This document shows, one piece after another, positions 33,143 through 33,318 of a DNA stretch of 33,318 bases. Position 1 is the first letter of the stretch. The number at the start of each line of letters is the position of its first letter. The position numbers were made by a program, and so were the translations under genes. The DNA lies in the NCBI GenBank assembly GCA_021736785.1, contig JAIPFF010000058.1, forward strand, positions 1 to 33,318, in the 5' to 3' direction. Under the pieces are notes generated by a model that was not told the origin of the DNA, did not search any database, and saw only the letters and a list, made by a program, of their open reading frames with translations. This stretch comes from Thiohalocapsa sp. Lineage in GTDB: Bacteria; Pseudomonadota; Gammaproteobacteria; Chromatiales; Chromatiaceae.

Positions 33143-33318
33143 TCGCCCGCGCCGAATCGCGCAGCAAGGCCCCGACCCCGGCGGGCGCCGGGGGCGGGGC
33201 CTTGCTGCGCGATTCGGCGCGGGGGATCAGGCGTCGCCGCCCCTGATCCCGAGAATCTGCAACAGGCTGATGGAGATGTTGGAGATGGGCAGGGAGGTCC
33301 CGGAGTCGGGTCGGAGCC
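33051..33318. repeat. Large inverted repeat at window end (yccA 3' end folded back)
   Basis: Positions 33195-33318 are the reverse complement of 33051-33174. The inner 29 bases match perfectly, the next ~72 bases carry eight mismatches, and the outermost 18 are largely degraded. Most mismatches put G on the plus strand. It reads as a fold-back copy at the end of a contig. Confidence 0.85.
33166..33203 (+). terminator. Rho-independent terminator after yccA
   Basis: The core AAGGCCCCG-A-CCCCGGC / GCCGGGG-G-CGGGGCCTT forms a very stable hairpin with one A-G mismatch and a GGGC loop, ~25 bases past the yccA stop and closing in TT. The wider palindrome around it is likely artificial, so the true downstream sequence is unknown. 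Confidence 0.55.

Noticed and set aside
33195-33318. Second, convergent yccA-like gene
   Set aside because: The inverted sequence mirrors the first copy base by base through the terminator and degrades with G-biased errors, which is artefact behaviour rather than a paralogue.

Overview
This window is a high-GC stretch of a chromosome from a sulfur-oxidising gammaproteobacterium. The evidence is a complete aprM-aprB-aprA set (APS reductase with the AprM membrane anchor), a stand-alone DsrC with both functional cysteines, and a cysteine-free DsrC paralogue of the RspA type. The housekeeping genes (glyA-nrdR-ribD, bolA, yccA, kef-type antiporter, tonB-exbBD) fit a Chromatiales/Ectothiorhodospira-like or thiotrophic-symbiont-like lineage. 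That placement is inference; no rRNA or other taxonomic marker is present. There are no CRISPR arrays, prophages or insertion sequences.

Layout. 1-2.6 kb: two adjacent exported proteins sharing a four-cysteine C-terminal module, a tiny membrane protein and a PDC-sensor protein. 2.7-5.3 kb: an ankyrin lipoprotein, bolA and a Na+/alanine-type symporter. 5.5-7.2 kb (minus): an AAA+/Fis regulator that lacks the sigma-54 contact loop, and a SafE-like membrane protein. 7.2-10.9 kb (plus): exbB-exbD-tonB, then a DUF3050 heme-oxygenase-fold protein and a HugZ-like split-barrel protein, a plausible iron/heme module. 11.0-15.3 kb: dsrC, a 73-aa orphan, a large hybrid histidine kinase with a degenerate Hpt domain, and rspA. 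15.6-17.4 kb (minus): a class II glutamine amidotransferase and an unrecognised 244-aa protein.

17.7-23.5 kb: a SlyD-type FKBP on the plus strand faces the minus-strand series aprM-aprB-aprA / 116-aa protein / second SlyD-type FKBP / 106-aa protein / 53-aa protein. The apr genes encode the AMP-dependent sulfite-to-sulfate step of the reverse-Dsr pathway. The FKBP-plus-small-protein set directly behind them is the most attractive candidate for an undescribed accessory system, perhaps folding or assembly of the APS reductase complex (inference).

24.0-33.1 kb: two unrecognised proteins, a CPA2 (Kef-type) antiporter, a DUF1244 protein, the classical ribD-nrdR-glyA group, a tRNA-Ser(UGA) and a YccA/Bax-inhibitor-1 protein. 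The last ~125 bases are an imperfect inverted copy of the yccA 3' end folded around its terminator. Its mismatches are biased towards G and get denser towards the end, so this looks like a contig-end sequencing/assembly artefact and should not be read as biology.
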